64,000 nucleotides of DNA, from assembly GCA_964370315.1 (NCBI GenBank), contig CAYJIS010000002.1, positions 62,001 through 126,000 of the forward strand, read 5' to 3'. The translations under genes and the position numbers were made by a program. Below, piece after piece: positions 43,076 to 52,372 of this stretch. This DNA is from CAYJFX01 sp964370315 (GTDB lineage: Bacteria > Spirochaetota > Spirochaetia > Treponematales > Treponemataceae). The notes beneath the pieces were generated by a model. The model worked only from the letters and a program-made list of their open reading frames with translations, did no database searches and had not been told where the DNA came from. Positions within the stretch are counted from its first letter, which is position 1; each line of letters begins with the position of its first letter.

Positions 43076-43804
43076 TTATTCTATTTTTCCTAAATATACC
43101 ATAAACACAGCTTCGACATCTTTTTTTGTAGCCTCTATTCCCTGTTCTTTTAAAGTAGCAAGAGCTTCGCTAACTGTTACATTAGGATTTTGTTTATTTA
43201 AAGCAATTACCGCTAAAACAATTTCGTCTGATACTCCGGCTGGTTTTGAAAATAACCCGTCTTTCGAAATGGCCATTAAAGCTTTTTCAAGCCTTTCAAT
43301 GCGTCTAAGAAGTATATCCCCATGGAGGTATAATTCTGGCATAAGATATACAGAATATAGCTGTTCTAAAAAATCATCAGGTGAAATATATGCCCCGGAG
43401 ACTCGTGGCAAGTAATCATCAATTTTTAATGTTAAATCATAAAACAAAGTCGAATCATAACGAAAAGAAAGTCCTGTTGGCAAAAAGCCCTTAAACTCCA
43501 CACCTTTATACATCAAAGAATCTGGATACACAATAAAATGAAAATAATTTCCTGGTTCTATACTTACTCGACTCTCACTTCCTTTTAACCCAGGTATTGA
43601 CCAAATTGTATTCAATATATTTTTAATTCTTTCTAGTGCCCCTTCTGTAATATCAATATCAGAAAAAATTTCACATGTTTTCCCTGTTTGATCTCGAAGT
43701 AGTGTTTTCCCATTTTCGCTCACTTGTGTCCATGTATTAGAAAACACCATCAGTGTTTGAAATACACAAAAAAGGAATATAAGCGTAATTTTTTTTATCT
43801 TCAT
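43076..43804 (-). CDS. Exported hypothetical protein of the cyclase operon
   Basis: 242 aa, no family recognised. Residues 1-22 form a signal peptide (MKIKKITLIFLFCVFQTLMVFS). The middle is beta-rich (NYFHFIVYPDSLMYKGVEFKGF, SFRYDSTLFYDLTLKIDDYL) and the C-terminal 70 residues are helical (RRIERLEKALMAISK, VSEALATLKEQGIEATKKDVEAVF). AAAGGAG precedes the ATG and the upstream coiled-coil gene ends 15 bases before it. Its place as third gene after a membrane cyclase suggests an extracytoplasmic role in that system, by context only. Confidence 0.72.
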   Translation of the reverse strand: MKIKKITLIFLFCVFQTLMVFSNTWTQVSENGKTLLRDQTGKTCEIFSDIDITEGALERIKNILNTIWSIPGLKGSESRVSIEPGNYFHFIVYPDSLMYKGVEFKGFLPTGLSFRYDSTLFYDLTLKIDDYLPRVSGAYISPDDFLEQLYSVYLMPELYLHGDILLRRIERLEKALMAISKDGLFSKPAGVSDEIVLAVIALNKQNPNVTVSEALATLKEQGIEATKKDVEAVFMVYLGKIE

Positions 43805-43819
43805 TTTTCTCTCCTTTAT

Positions 43820-45364
43820 CTATTGAACCAACTCAAGCACAAGAATATCATTTACCTGGATATCTTCAATAGCGCCAGCATTTTCTACTGCATAAAAAAC
43901 ATTTCCGTTTTTATAAAGAGTTATCTCTCCAACGAGAGCCCCCTCTGCTCGATGCACAAAGGCTTTCGTACCATTTTGAACATAGTCTATGAACAAAGGA
44001 GATATATACACTGCAATATTTCTTTTGTCATCAATATTCAATATATATCCTGCGTCCCCATTTTTCTTTGCTCTTTCATCAAAAGCATTAATAATATCTT
44101 GGTACCCTACGGCTCTTTCTTGTATAATTGCAAGTTCTGATTGTAACTCTTGTAACCTTAGTTGCAACTCATCTAATTGTTTTTCGTTTATTTCATTTTC
44201 TGATAAAATCTGTGTTAGCTCTTGCTCTTTTAACAATAACGCTTCTTTACTTTTTATTAACGCATTTTCTTGTTGGCGAATGATAACAGAATTTGCTCGA
44301 ACGATATCTTCTCCAACTCTATTTGCCATATTAGTAAGGGCCTCAACATATTCAGAAAGTGAGTTTTGCCATGGCACACTTGATATAATTCCAGAAACAT
44401 GATTAAATTCTGCGTATTCGGTGTTTGCTTCTTCAAGCATTTTATCTATTCCGGCCTGGGTATTTTGATCTTCTACAATTATGCGATAATTACCACCTGT
44501 AAAATCTACCGTTGAAACCGTTCCATCATACTGGTTTACTGTATTGATTGCTCTTTGATCTGTAAAAATAGGATCAAGCGCATACAACTCTGCTGCGTGT
44601 TGGGTAGATAGCGTCGTTAATGCTGTTTTTTGTGTCTCTAATTGCATAGACTGTAAAGACTCAAGCTCGTTAACTAAATCCTCTACTAGCTTATCATAAC
44701 TTGCAACAAGCTCTTGTTTTTCAAGTTCAAATGCTTGTCTTTGACTATTTAATACAGACTCTTGTTCTTGCGCTAATTCAACATTTGAGCTATTAAAAGA
44801 CGCCAGTTGTTTTGTATAATCATCCATTTGTCCTTCTAAAAGACTTATTTGTGGTTGATATTCAGAATACAATGCAGAAGCAGAAACAGTATACTCTTCT
44901 CCAATTCTCTGAGTTTCGCTTTCTCTTTGTGCGTCATCCATTTTTAGTGATTCTAACAACTGCAACTCCGAATCTCTTCTCAATCGAACTTGGTCAAGTT
45001 TTGTTGAATACTCAAGTTCCAGTTGGTTCTTTTCTTGCAGCACTTGATCCAAAGAAGCTTGTGTTCGTGAAACTACATCTAATAAATTTTTTAGATTTAA
45101 GTCTTCAAATACTTCTATGTCAATTTCGAGGTTGTTATTTCTATCTTGTAAAAAAGAAACGAGCCCCATTGTTAGCAAGGTTACAGCCGCAACACATAAA
45201 AACAAAACAATAATTGCAAAAGACGGTCTTCTCGATCTCGTTTTTGCATACTCTTCTGTTAAATCATATTTTACGGGAACTTCAAAGTTATCAGGGAGCA
45301 AGTCCCCGTGTAAAAAAAGCTTTACTTCAGGCTTATTTATCTTTATTTTGTTTCCATTGTCCAT
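43820..45364 (-). CDS. Single-pass membrane coiled-coil protein
   Basis: 514 aa. One membrane helix at about 55-75 (FAIIVLFLCVAAVTLLTMGLV) leaves a short cytoplasmic head and a long outer part. Residues about 80-430 are mostly coiled coil rich in Gln, Glu and Leu (LKNLLDVVSRTQASLDQVLQEKNQ, INEKQLDELQLRLQELQSELA). The last 80 residues form a compact beta domain (GYILNIDDKRNIAVYISPLF to VNDILVLELVQ). I chose ATG 45364; the reading frame extends back to 45376 into the end of the cyclase gene. Function is unknown. The start overlaps the cyclase stop, so expression is coupled. Confidence 0.78.
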   Translation of the reverse strand: MDNGNKIKINKPEVKLFLHGDLLPDNFEVPVKYDLTEEYAKTRSRRPSFAIIVLFLCVAAVTLLTMGLVSFLQDRNNNLEIDIEVFEDLNLKNLLDVVSRTQASLDQVLQEKNQLELEYSTKLDQVRLRRDSELQLLESLKMDDAQRESETQRIGEEYTVSASALYSEYQPQISLLEGQMDDYTKQLASFNSSNVELAQEQESVLNSQRQAFELEKQELVASYDKLVEDLVNELESLQSMQLETQKTALTTLSTQHAAELYALDPIFTDQRAINTVNQYDGTVSTVDFTGGNYRIIVEDQNTQAGIDKMLEEANTEYAEFNHVSGIISSVPWQNSLSEYVEALTNMANRVGEDIVRANSVIIRQQENALIKSKEALLLKEQELTQILSENEINEKQLDELQLRLQELQSELAIIQERAVGYQDIINAFDERAKKNGDAGYILNIDDKRNIAVYISPLFIDYVQNGTKAFVHRAEGALVGEITLYKNGNVFYAVENAGAIEDIQVNDILVLELVQ

Positions 45365-47034
45365 ATACCTTTCCATCCTTTTGGAACTTTATTCGAACCA
45401 ATTCTTTCAACAAAAACCTGTGAAACTCCAAGCGCGGCGCTTTCAAAAAGAGGTTTTGCTTTTTTCCACTCTCCACTGTAATATAATTGCAAGGCTTCTT
45501 CAAAAATATCATATTTTTTTAAAGTTTTTTTACTTGTTTTTTCTATCTCTATTGGAGCAAAGATTTTTTTTCTCTCCGTTTTTCCTTTTACTTGAACAGT
45601 GTCAATTTCAACAAAACGGTACTTTTCACTTTCTAGTTCAACTTCTGTTTTTATATATTCAGATACAATTATTGGTAAACTATAGACCCTCGTTAATCCT
45701 TCAAGACGTGATGCAGAGTTTACATTATCGCCTATTACGGTATTTGTCATGTGTTGCTTTGAACCTATATTACCGTAAAAAACATGTCCCCCATCAAGGC
45801 CAACACCTATATCTAATAAAACGGCTTTAAAAACTTTTTCCTCTGCTGCATTTAAAGATCGCGTTTTTAATATTTGTGCCTTTCTTTTTTTTAATATTTC
45901 GCGCAATTCATCTGTTTCATCAATCAAATTCATTGCTGCTTCTAGCGCTTGAATTGATTTGTTTTCATCTTTTTCTGCAACCCCATAAACAGCGAGTAAG
46001 GCATCCCCAATTATTGATCCAATAATACCGCCATGATCATAAATTGTTTCTATTGCTCTGTCATAATGAATATTTAATAAATTAATTATATCATTTCCCA
46101 TTACCTCAGTCATAAAGGTAAAATGGCGAATATCAGAAAACATAATGGTTAAATCTCTTTGGTGTCCGTCAAGAAGAATTATCCCTTCTTCATATGCTCT
46201 GTCAACTAAGTCTCTTGAAACAAATTTTTGAAAAATCATTAATATATTGTTAATGGTTGAAGACAAAGCATTAAATGAAGCTCCTAAATATGAAATATCA
46301 TCGTTTGAAGCTCCCTCCAAATCCAACAAAGAAAGATTTTGGCTTTCTTGCATAACATATAAACTTCGTATCATCTTCTTTATAGGTGCTAACATGCGAG
46401 AAAAAATAACAAGCCCCACCCACAAAAACAAAATAATTAAAATTAGTATACTTAAGGCAATAAGCCCAAACACCTTTATAGAAGCACTTTGAACTTCAGA
46501 GCGTAACTCAGCCCAAATTAGATAATAATCCCAATCAGGATGATATTTATAAACTCCAAAATAATCACCTTTATTTGCTTTAAACTCAATCGAACCTTCA
46601 AAAATACCTTTTTCCTTTGCCTCTCGAAGAATTCTCATTGTATCCATATCTGGAAAAACGTCATACTTTTCTCCAGCTGCTGAGATTGAAAAAGAAACAA
46701 ATCCTGCTCCGTCTGCTGCAATAGCCAAGGTATTTTTTTTTGTAAAACTTCTTTCAGCAACCTGGCGCATTGCATCCTGTGTGCTTTGTTTGTCTTGAGA
46801 AAAACTATAAATTTCGTATTGGTTTGAAGAGGCTGTGTACAAATCTTTTAACTGGCCAACCATAATATTATTATTAAGAGATATTATCTCATGTTGATTA
46901 AGTAATATGTTTATGATATTTGTTGTAAAATTTGATAGCAATAGCAAGCAAGTAAAGATACCAAGTATTTTAAAAGAAAGTGGAATAATTGGAGTCTTTC
47001 CCACATACTGAAATAAGCGGTTCCGTAGTTTCAA
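45343..47034 (-). CDS. Class III adenylate/guanylate cyclase with periplasmic sensor and HAMP region
   Basis: 563 aa. A membrane helix at about 25-45, an outer Cache-like domain (about 50-175), a second helix (IKVFGLIALSILILIILFLWV), a HAMP-like linker, then the class III catalytic domain. The metal Asp lies in IMFSDIRHFTFM, GSIIGDALLAVYG holds the second, and TVIGDNVNSASRLEGL carries the Asn-x3-Arg transition-state pair. Residues that would set ATP against GTP preference were not resolved; cAMP is likely. The start is TTG 47034 with AAGGAG six bases before it; a GTG at 47052 overlaps that site and is less likely. It heads a three-gene operon. Confidence 0.9.
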   Translation of the reverse strand: MKLRNRLFQYVGKTPIIPLSFKILGIFTCLLLLSNFTTNIINILLNQHEIISLNNNIMVGQLKDLYTASSNQYEIYSFSQDKQSTQDAMRQVAERSFTKKNTLAIAADGAGFVSFSISAAGEKYDVFPDMDTMRILREAKEKGIFEGSIEFKANKGDYFGVYKYHPDWDYYLIWAELRSEVQSASIKVFGLIALSILILIILFLWVGLVIFSRMLAPIKKMIRSLYVMQESQNLSLLDLEGASNDDISYLGASFNALSSTINNILMIFQKFVSRDLVDRAYEEGIILLDGHQRDLTIMFSDIRHFTFMTEVMGNDIINLLNIHYDRAIETIYDHGGIIGSIIGDALLAVYGVAEKDENKSIQALEAAMNLIDETDELREILKKRKAQILKTRSLNAAEEKVFKAVLLDIGVGLDGGHVFYGNIGSKQHMTNTVIGDNVNSASRLEGLTRVYSLPIIVSEYIKTEVELESEKYRFVEIDTVQVKGKTERKKIFAPIEIEKTSKKTLKKYDIFEEALQLYYSGEWKKAKPLFESAALGVSQVFVERIGSNKVPKGWKGIWTMETK

Positions 47035-47135
47035 AATATACTCCTTTCTCACCCTAAGTTTAGTATACTCCTTTAAAGAAGAATAAACAAGAATGAATAA
47101 CTCAAAAAAAACAAATTTATGTTTTCTCTATTGCA

Positions 47136-48494
47136 TTATTTTTTTATAAAAACCTCTTTTACCAATGCTTTTATATCTTTTACTTCTGTTGTACCTTCTT
47201 CTTTTTCTGGAGAAAGGATATTTGTAAACCCCATCGAAGCACATGCTTTTATCCGTTGCTTTATTCTACTTACTGGGCGAATTTCCCCCGCCAAACTTAG
47301 CTCCCCCGCAATAGCTGTTTTTTCACAAAGGGCGACATCTGTTCTTGCAGAATACAACGCAGCACAAAGTCCTGCATCAATTGCACTTTCTGTCAACCTA
47401 ACCCCCCCTGCAACATTTATGTAAATATCTTGGTCACTAAACTGAAGCCCCGTTCTTTTTTCTAGCACTGCTGCAACCCGACTTACCCTTGCAGAATCAA
47501 TTTTATCAGAGTATACTCTTGTGATACTCGACTTTGCTGAAACTGTTAACGCTTGTATCTCCACAAGAAAAACTCTGCTTCCTTCAAACACAGGAACGAC
47601 AGCAACACCAGGGGGAAGCCCCTTTTCTCTTTGTACTAAGAAAAGACTTGAAGGATCTTCTACTTGCACCAAGCCTGTTTCTGTCATAGTAAAAATTCCT
47701 ATTTCATCTACAGATCCAAAACGATTTTTTAATGCTCTTAGAAAGCGAACGCGGTCATCGTTTTGTTCAAAAGAAATTACTGTATCTACAAGATGTTCTA
47801 AGGCTTTTGGGCCGGCAATATTACCATCTTTTGTTACGTGTGCACTCATAAAAAGAACTGCGTCATTTTCTTTTGCCCAAGTAGAAAGAGCAGAAGAACA
47901 ATACTTTAGTTGATTTACAGACCCCGGAATATTTCCTGCTTCTGCTGTATATACTGTCTGAATAGAGTCTACAAACAAAAAAATAGGCTTTAAGGCTAAA
48001 AGGGCATCTTCTATATCCTCCAACCGTGAAGTACATAAAATCTCAATATTATTTGTATCTAAATGCAACCTATCTGCTCTAACGCGAATTTGCGCTGCAG
48101 ACTCTTCTCCTGAAACATAAAGTACTCGCCCCGATTTTCCACTCATTGCTTGTGCTGCTTGTATCATCAATGTTGACTTTCCTATACCAGGTTCTCCACC
48201 AATTAAAACAGTCGAGGGTTTCATAGCCCCACCACCTAAAACCCGGTCGAACTCACCCATGCCTGTTAAAAATCGATTACCTTCTTGAGGACTAACACTC
48301 GAAAGAGGAACAGGTTTCAGCTTGATTACTATCCCAGTTTTTGTAAAAGAGGGTGTTAAACTATTTGAGTCTAAGGCATGTTCAACAAAAGTATTCCACT
48401 CTCCGCACTCAGGACAGCGCCCAAGCCACCTCGGTTGGCTATGAGAACAAGAGGAACATTTAAATACTATTGAGCCTGTTTTTTTCTTTGCCAT
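47136..48494 (-). CDS. radA: DNA repair protein RadA
   Basis: A RecA-related helicase that extends recombination intermediates. N-terminal zinc finger FKCSSCSHSQPRWLGRCPECGEW (C-x2-C, C-x2-C), Walker A GGEPGIGKST, Walker B PIFLFVDSI, the RadA-specific KNRFGS (ALKNRFGSVDEIG), and a Lon-like C-terminal domain (SAIDAGLCAALYSAR, SLAGEIRPV). The length of 452 aa is normal. The ATG has no Shine-Dalgarno site and sits 5 bases after a -10 box. Confidence 0.96.
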   Translation of the reverse strand: MAKKKTGSIVFKCSSCSHSQPRWLGRCPECGEWNTFVEHALDSNSLTPSFTKTGIVIKLKPVPLSSVSPQEGNRFLTGMGEFDRVLGGGAMKPSTVLIGGEPGIGKSTLMIQAAQAMSGKSGRVLYVSGEESAAQIRVRADRLHLDTNNIEILCTSRLEDIEDALLALKPIFLFVDSIQTVYTAEAGNIPGSVNQLKYCSSALSTWAKENDAVLFMSAHVTKDGNIAGPKALEHLVDTVISFEQNDDRVRFLRALKNRFGSVDEIGIFTMTETGLVQVEDPSSLFLVQREKGLPPGVAVVPVFEGSRVFLVEIQALTVSAKSSITRVYSDKIDSARVSRVAAVLEKRTGLQFSDQDIYINVAGGVRLTESAIDAGLCAALYSARTDVALCEKTAIAGELSLAGEIRPVSRIKQRIKACASMGFTNILSPEKEEGTTEVKDIKALVKEVFIKK

Positions 48495-48499
48495 ATCTT

Positions 48500-48528
48500 A
48501 TAATAAGCTCTTTTTGTGTGTTTTGCAA
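48500..48528 (-). promoter_or_regulatory. Promoter of radA, probably leaderless
   Basis: Minus strand: TTGCAA (48528-48523), spacer 17, TATTAT (48505-48500), then 5 bases to ATG 48494. The same TTGCAA -35 box is used at 2443 and 8914. Confidence 0.62.
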
Positions 48529-48533
48529 TAGTT

Positions 48534-49508
48534 TTAACACAAAGAAGCAATATCTCTATAATTATTTTTTTCTAGTTGCATTTTTAAAACCTGCATATCA
48601 TACGGCAAACCGATTAAATTCTGCAAACAATTTTCAAGGTTTAATATAAAAGCTGTATCAAGCGCATCTGAAAAAACAAAAAGCTTTTCAAGCACAGCAT
48701 GCTTCACAATTAGTTGTATTTCTATGTTTCCCCAGTCAAGACGACCTTCGATACTATGAGTGAACTCAGGCGATTTGCCAAATATCCAATCCCAACTTTT
48801 TAAGCGATCATATTCTCTTTGTACTTCAATATTTTCATTTAAATATGTGTTGTCTATATATTGGATTTCTTTTTCTAAAATGCTTTTTTCTTCCAAAAAA
48901 GTTTCAAAAAGAGTGTTTATAACTTCTTCTATACGAACCTTTTCATTTAGCGCTTTTAAATTAGTTACTCTTGCACGAACAGATTGGATACCTTTTGACT
49001 CAAGTTTTTTTTTGTCAGGATTTAAATAACTAGCCAATCGATTTAGGTCTGTGCCAATCAACAATGTTCCATGATGAATATACTTTCCCTCTTTTTCTCT
49101 AAACGCTGCGCCAGATATTTTTAACCCTTCTATTACAAGATCGTTTCGTCCAGAAGGTTCGACATCAAAACCCAGTTTTTTTAAGGCTTTGCATACTAAT
49201 AGGGAGTTTTTTTCTCTGTAGTTTGGCTCTGTTGTATCACCCACAAAAGTAAAACACAGGTTTTGAATATCATGAAAAACAGCCCCACCACCAGTGTCTC
49301 TACGCATTAAAGAAACCTCATCAACGTCCATTTTAGTAATATTGCATTCTTTCCATGGGTTTTGAAAGCGTCCAATTACGACAACATCATTGTTTTGCCA
49401 AAGATATAATTTTGGTCCTTCTTGTATTTTAGCCTCATGAAAAAGAACCGTTTCAAAAGCAAGGTTAAAAAAGGGATCATTTGATTTTGAGAGTAATACA
49501 TTATTCAT
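48534..49508 (-). CDS. lplA: Lipoate--protein ligase (LplA family)
   Basis: Attaches lipoate to E2 subunits or GcvH. The signature RRDTGGGAVFHDIQNLCFTF, the lead VIGRFQNPWKECN, the lysine region GLKISGAAFREKEGKYIHHGTLL and the C-terminal accessory domain (GRLDWGNIEIQLIVKHAVLE) are all there. The 324-aa length fits LplA. It follows plsC by 5 bases; its nearest AGGA is about 17 bases off, so initiation probably depends on coupling. The target proteins are not in this window. Confidence 0.92.
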   Translation of the reverse strand: MNNVLLSKSNDPFFNLAFETVLFHEAKIQEGPKLYLWQNNDVVVIGRFQNPWKECNITKMDVDEVSLMRRDTGGGAVFHDIQNLCFTFVGDTTEPNYREKNSLLVCKALKKLGFDVEPSGRNDLVIEGLKISGAAFREKEGKYIHHGTLLIGTDLNRLASYLNPDKKKLESKGIQSVRARVTNLKALNEKVRIEEVINTLFETFLEEKSILEKEIQYIDNTYLNENIEVQREYDRLKSWDWIFGKSPEFTHSIEGRLDWGNIEIQLIVKHAVLEKLFVFSDALDTAFILNLENCLQNLIGLPYDMQVLKMQLEKNNYRDIASLC

Positions 49509-49513
49509 ATCTG

Positions 49514-50251
49514 TTATTTATTTATTCCTGCAATTCTCTCTAGCTGTCCTTTATAGAACTTATTTGTTCCACCCTTTTTAACTATTTCGCCTTGCATCAA
49601 ACCTCTAACATGTTCTGAAAAACGACGAACAGCTTTAAGATTTGCTTTTCCTGTTTCTTTGTTGATACAATCAAAATCCTTAGGGTAAACTGGGTCTAGG
49701 ATATATACATTTATCTTTGGTCTTTTGCCGTTTGCTCTTTCATTAAAAACAGTTACCAAAGGAAAAACAGGAATATCAAGCTCTGCAGAGACTAAAAAAG
49801 CTCCTGGATGAAAAGGGTTAATTTCCTGGTTATGGAGAAAACATTCTCCTTCAGGATAAAAAAGTACAAAGTTTCTAAATTTGAGTCCTCTTTTACACTC
49901 GTTTGGTAAATTATGAAGAGAACGCATTCCCATTGGTAGTGGCACTCCGCCAAGCAACCGCGTAAAAGTTCCTAAAAAAGGGGTGAGCACGGTTTCTTCT
50001 AGCATAGTATGATACGTACACCTTGGAAAGACCACAGCACTCATTAATAGAGGGTCTAAAAATGTTGTATGATTTGAAACTAAAACAGATTTTTTTTCTT
50101 TTTTTAATTTACCTCGCCCAAAAATATTTGAACGATATAATATGTAGTAAACGGTATATCCGACAGCTAATACAGGATAAAAAGTTAAAACACAGGCAAT
50201 CCTAAAAAGAATATTTTTTTCTATTATTGGGCGTCCTTTTTTATATGGCAC
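49514..50251 (-). CDS. plsC: 1-acylglycerol-3-phosphate acyltransferase (PlsC family)
   Basis: Transfers an acyl group to lysophosphatidate in membrane lipid synthesis. The acyltransferase boxes are NHTTFLDPLL (the NHxxxxD motif with Asn for the usual variants) and FVLFYPEGECF (box III), with a membrane helix at the N-terminus (IACVLTFYPVLAVGYTVYYIL). The 245-aa length is normal. The start is GTG with GAGGAT upstream. It lies between a glycosyltransferase and lplA in one minus-strand run, so an envelope or lipid cluster is likely. Confidence 0.9.
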   Translation of the reverse strand: MPYKKGRPIIEKNILFRIACVLTFYPVLAVGYTVYYILYRSNIFGRGKLKKEKKSVLVSNHTTFLDPLLMSAVVFPRCTYHTMLEETVLTPFLGTFTRLLGGVPLPMGMRSLHNLPNECKRGLKFRNFVLFYPEGECFLHNQEINPFHPGAFLVSAELDIPVFPLVTVFNERANGKRPKINVYILDPVYPKDFDCINKETGKANLKAVRRFSEHVRGLMQGEIVKKGGTNKFYKGQLERIAGINK

Positions 50252-50278
50252 GTTAACATCCTCTTTTTTCTAAAATGA

Positions 50279-51427
50279 TTAATGTACAATTCTTCCTTTC
50301 CACTCATGTCCTTTTTTTGTCAAGGAACGTTTCCAAGAATGAAACGCTACAAATAAAAGATTAACAAAAATTATAGGATATAGCAAGGTATATCTTTTTC
50401 GAAGTTGTTGACTTTGAAATACAATAAGCCACCCCAAATACATAAAAAGCGTATTAGCCCAATAAGCTAAAAAAACAAAAGCTTCTATTTGTTTTGTAGA
50501 GATTGCCTGAAATGTCAAAAAAATTGTATAAAAAGGTGGAAACGTTAAAAACGTAAACACACCTAAAAAAGCAAGTATTAAAATAAAATTGTTTTTTCCT
50601 AAAAAATCAAAAATGTTTTTACCAATCCCTGTTACGCAGTCTTTATATGAATAATACATGCGACAAATTGCAGCATCTTTTAAATCTAAAAAAACAGTTT
50701 TTGCTCCGTGCTTTTTCATAGACCTGGCCAAATATACATCTTCTGTTGTTACATTCTTTACCTGCTCAAAGCCACCTGCCTTTAAGAACGTATCGGCTTT
50801 TACACAGATATATTGTCCTACCGCTGCAGCAAGTATTGATGATTTTCCCCACTTACAAACCCAGAGCGGTAAAATAAAAAAACTCAAAATATACATAGCG
50901 GGTACTGTTATTTTTTCACCAAAAGAAACCAGGCGCTGTCTAATGTATCCTGATAAAAAATCTACTTTATGATAAAGCATATTTGTAACCGCAATTGAAA
51001 CTGACCGTGAAGAATGAACGGTATCTGCATCTGTAAACAAAAAAAACTCTCCTTTTGCATGGGCGCAAAGTTGCATTAATGCAAAAGGCTTTCCTCTCCA
51101 TCCTTCTTCGAGCGGTTTTCCATTGTAGATTTTTAGCTTTCCTGGATGTTGTTTTTTTAGTTTTTCTAATATTTCTCGAGTTTTATCTGTAGAATTGTCA
51201 TCAATAACTAAAATTTCATAATTTGTGTATGTTTGATTTAAAAGAGAAGAAACACAAGGTCCTATATGAATTTCTTCATCGCGTGCAGGAATAAGAACGG
51301 AAACCAAAGGTCCTTCGGTTAGGTCCGCAGCTTTTGTTTCCTTTTTCATCCAAATCATGTTTAATAATGCGAGAACAAAAAAGTAAAAGCCGGCACTTGC
51401 AATTGCAATATAAAATATTAAAGCCAT
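50279..51427 (-). CDS. Membrane glycosyltransferase family 2
   Basis: 382 aa. One membrane helix at the N-terminus (IFYIAIASAGFYFFVLALLNMIW), a GT-A catalytic domain (LVSVLIPARDEEIHIGPCVSSLLNQTY, EILVIDDNSTDKT, FFLFTDADTVH with the DxD metal motif, then TTEDVYLARSMKKHG), and three helices at the C-terminus. It would use a nucleotide sugar to build a glycolipid or polymer, possibly glycosyl-diglyceride or carotenoid-type GT2. The start at ATG 51427 begins at the membrane helix; the frame continues upstream into the TPR gene. It follows that gene by five bases. Confidence 0.86.
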   Translation of the reverse strand: MALIFYIAIASAGFYFFVLALLNMIWMKKETKAADLTEGPLVSVLIPARDEEIHIGPCVSSLLNQTYTNYEILVIDDNSTDKTREILEKLKKQHPGKLKIYNGKPLEEGWRGKPFALMQLCAHAKGEFFLFTDADTVHSSRSVSIAVTNMLYHKVDFLSGYIRQRLVSFGEKITVPAMYILSFFILPLWVCKWGKSSILAAAVGQYICVKADTFLKAGGFEQVKNVTTEDVYLARSMKKHGAKTVFLDLKDAAICRMYYSYKDCVTGIGKNIFDFLGKNNFILILAFLGVFTFLTFPPFYTIFLTFQAISTKQIEAFVFLAYWANTLFMYLGWLIVFQSQQLRKRYTLLYPIIFVNLLFVAFHSWKRSLTKKGHEWKGRIVH

Positions 51428-51432
51428 ATATA

Positions 51433-52161
51433 TTACCTGTTTTCGGTTATTTGTTTTTTCAAGTCTAATGCAAAAAAATTCTGAGGATAAACAACCAATG
51501 CTTTTTCTATCCATGGTAATGCTTCATCAAATTCCTTTCTCTGAATATACCCATATGCAATTGAGCTTGTAACATTAAACTCATCATCTTTTGCAAGTTT
51601 AATATTAGATGTGCTTAAGATTTCTTTCATTTCTGCAATGCCCTTTTTATGGTTATGAAAAGGCGCTGGTGCATAAATATTTTGAGCAGCCAAAAGATAC
51701 ATTGCAGCGGCATTATTTTTTTCTATTTTTAAGGCTTCTTTTGCATAGCCTCCAATACTGAGCCCATTTGCAATAGCATAAGAAGTTGGCTTAACAGCAC
51801 AGTTTTGAGATAAATTTTCGGCATACATTATCAAAGCGTCTGCTCCCCTTTTAATATTAAGGGCTTTTTGTGCATATTCAAGGCCTTTATCGTAATGTTT
51901 GCCTGCAAGATCGTTATTTTCTCTGTAAAAATAACTTCTTCCCATATAGTATTCACAGCGAGATAACTCAACATATAAAGAATACCCAGACAAAGCAGAC
52001 TCAGCACTTTCAACTGCTTTATTATATTCTTGTAGCATTTTTGCCCCATTCAAAGGGTCGTTATACATTGCATCTCGAAACGCTTCAACTTGCACACTAA
52101 TTTGAGAAAACAAAAGTGTGCATATAAGCAAATAAAATGCAGCAACATAGCTTTTTTTCAT
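51433..52161 (-). CDS. Secreted TPR-repeat protein
   Basis: 242 aa. Residues 1-20 are a signal peptide (MKKSYVAAFYLLICTLLFSQI). The rest consists of TPR-like helix pairs: LSGYSLYVELSRCEYYMGRSYFYREN, DLAGKHYDKGLEYAQKALNIKRG, EALKIEKNNAAAMYLLAAQN, EFDEALPWIEKALVVYPQNFFALDL. It is probably a periplasmic scaffold. ATG 52161 follows a TATACT box by 6 bases and has no Shine-Dalgarno site, so the upstream in-frame codons to 52266 are unlikely to be translated. It heads the run with the glycosyltransferase and plsC. Confidence 0.83.
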   Translation of the reverse strand: MKKSYVAAFYLLICTLLFSQISVQVEAFRDAMYNDPLNGAKMLQEYNKAVESAESALSGYSLYVELSRCEYYMGRSYFYRENNDLAGKHYDKGLEYAQKALNIKRGADALIMYAENLSQNCAVKPTSYAIANGLSIGGYAKEALKIEKNNAAAMYLLAAQNIYAPAPFHNHKKGIAEMKEILSTSNIKLAKDDEFNVTSSIAYGYIQRKEFDEALPWIEKALVVYPQNFFALDLKKQITENR

Positions 52162-52167
52162 GAACAA

Positions 52168-52196
52168 AGTATACTCTAATAAGTTAAAAAGTACAA
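52168..52196 (-). promoter_or_regulatory. Promoter of the TPR-glycosyltransferase run, probably leaderless
   Basis: Minus strand: TTGTAC (52196-52191), spacer 17, TATACT (52173-52168), then 6 bases to ATG 52161. Confidence 0.55.
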
Positions 52197-52372
52197 GACT
52201 TTTTTTCAGACTATTAAGATATGTTCTTTTGGCAAAAGCTTTGCTTGTTTTTATTTTATTCAACACTATATATAAGCCATCACATCTTTTTTTATAAAGT
52301 TAAAACCCTCTTTATATTTGTTTTGTTTTATGGTATACTATTACTATCTTAAAAAAATATGGTGGTAATATA

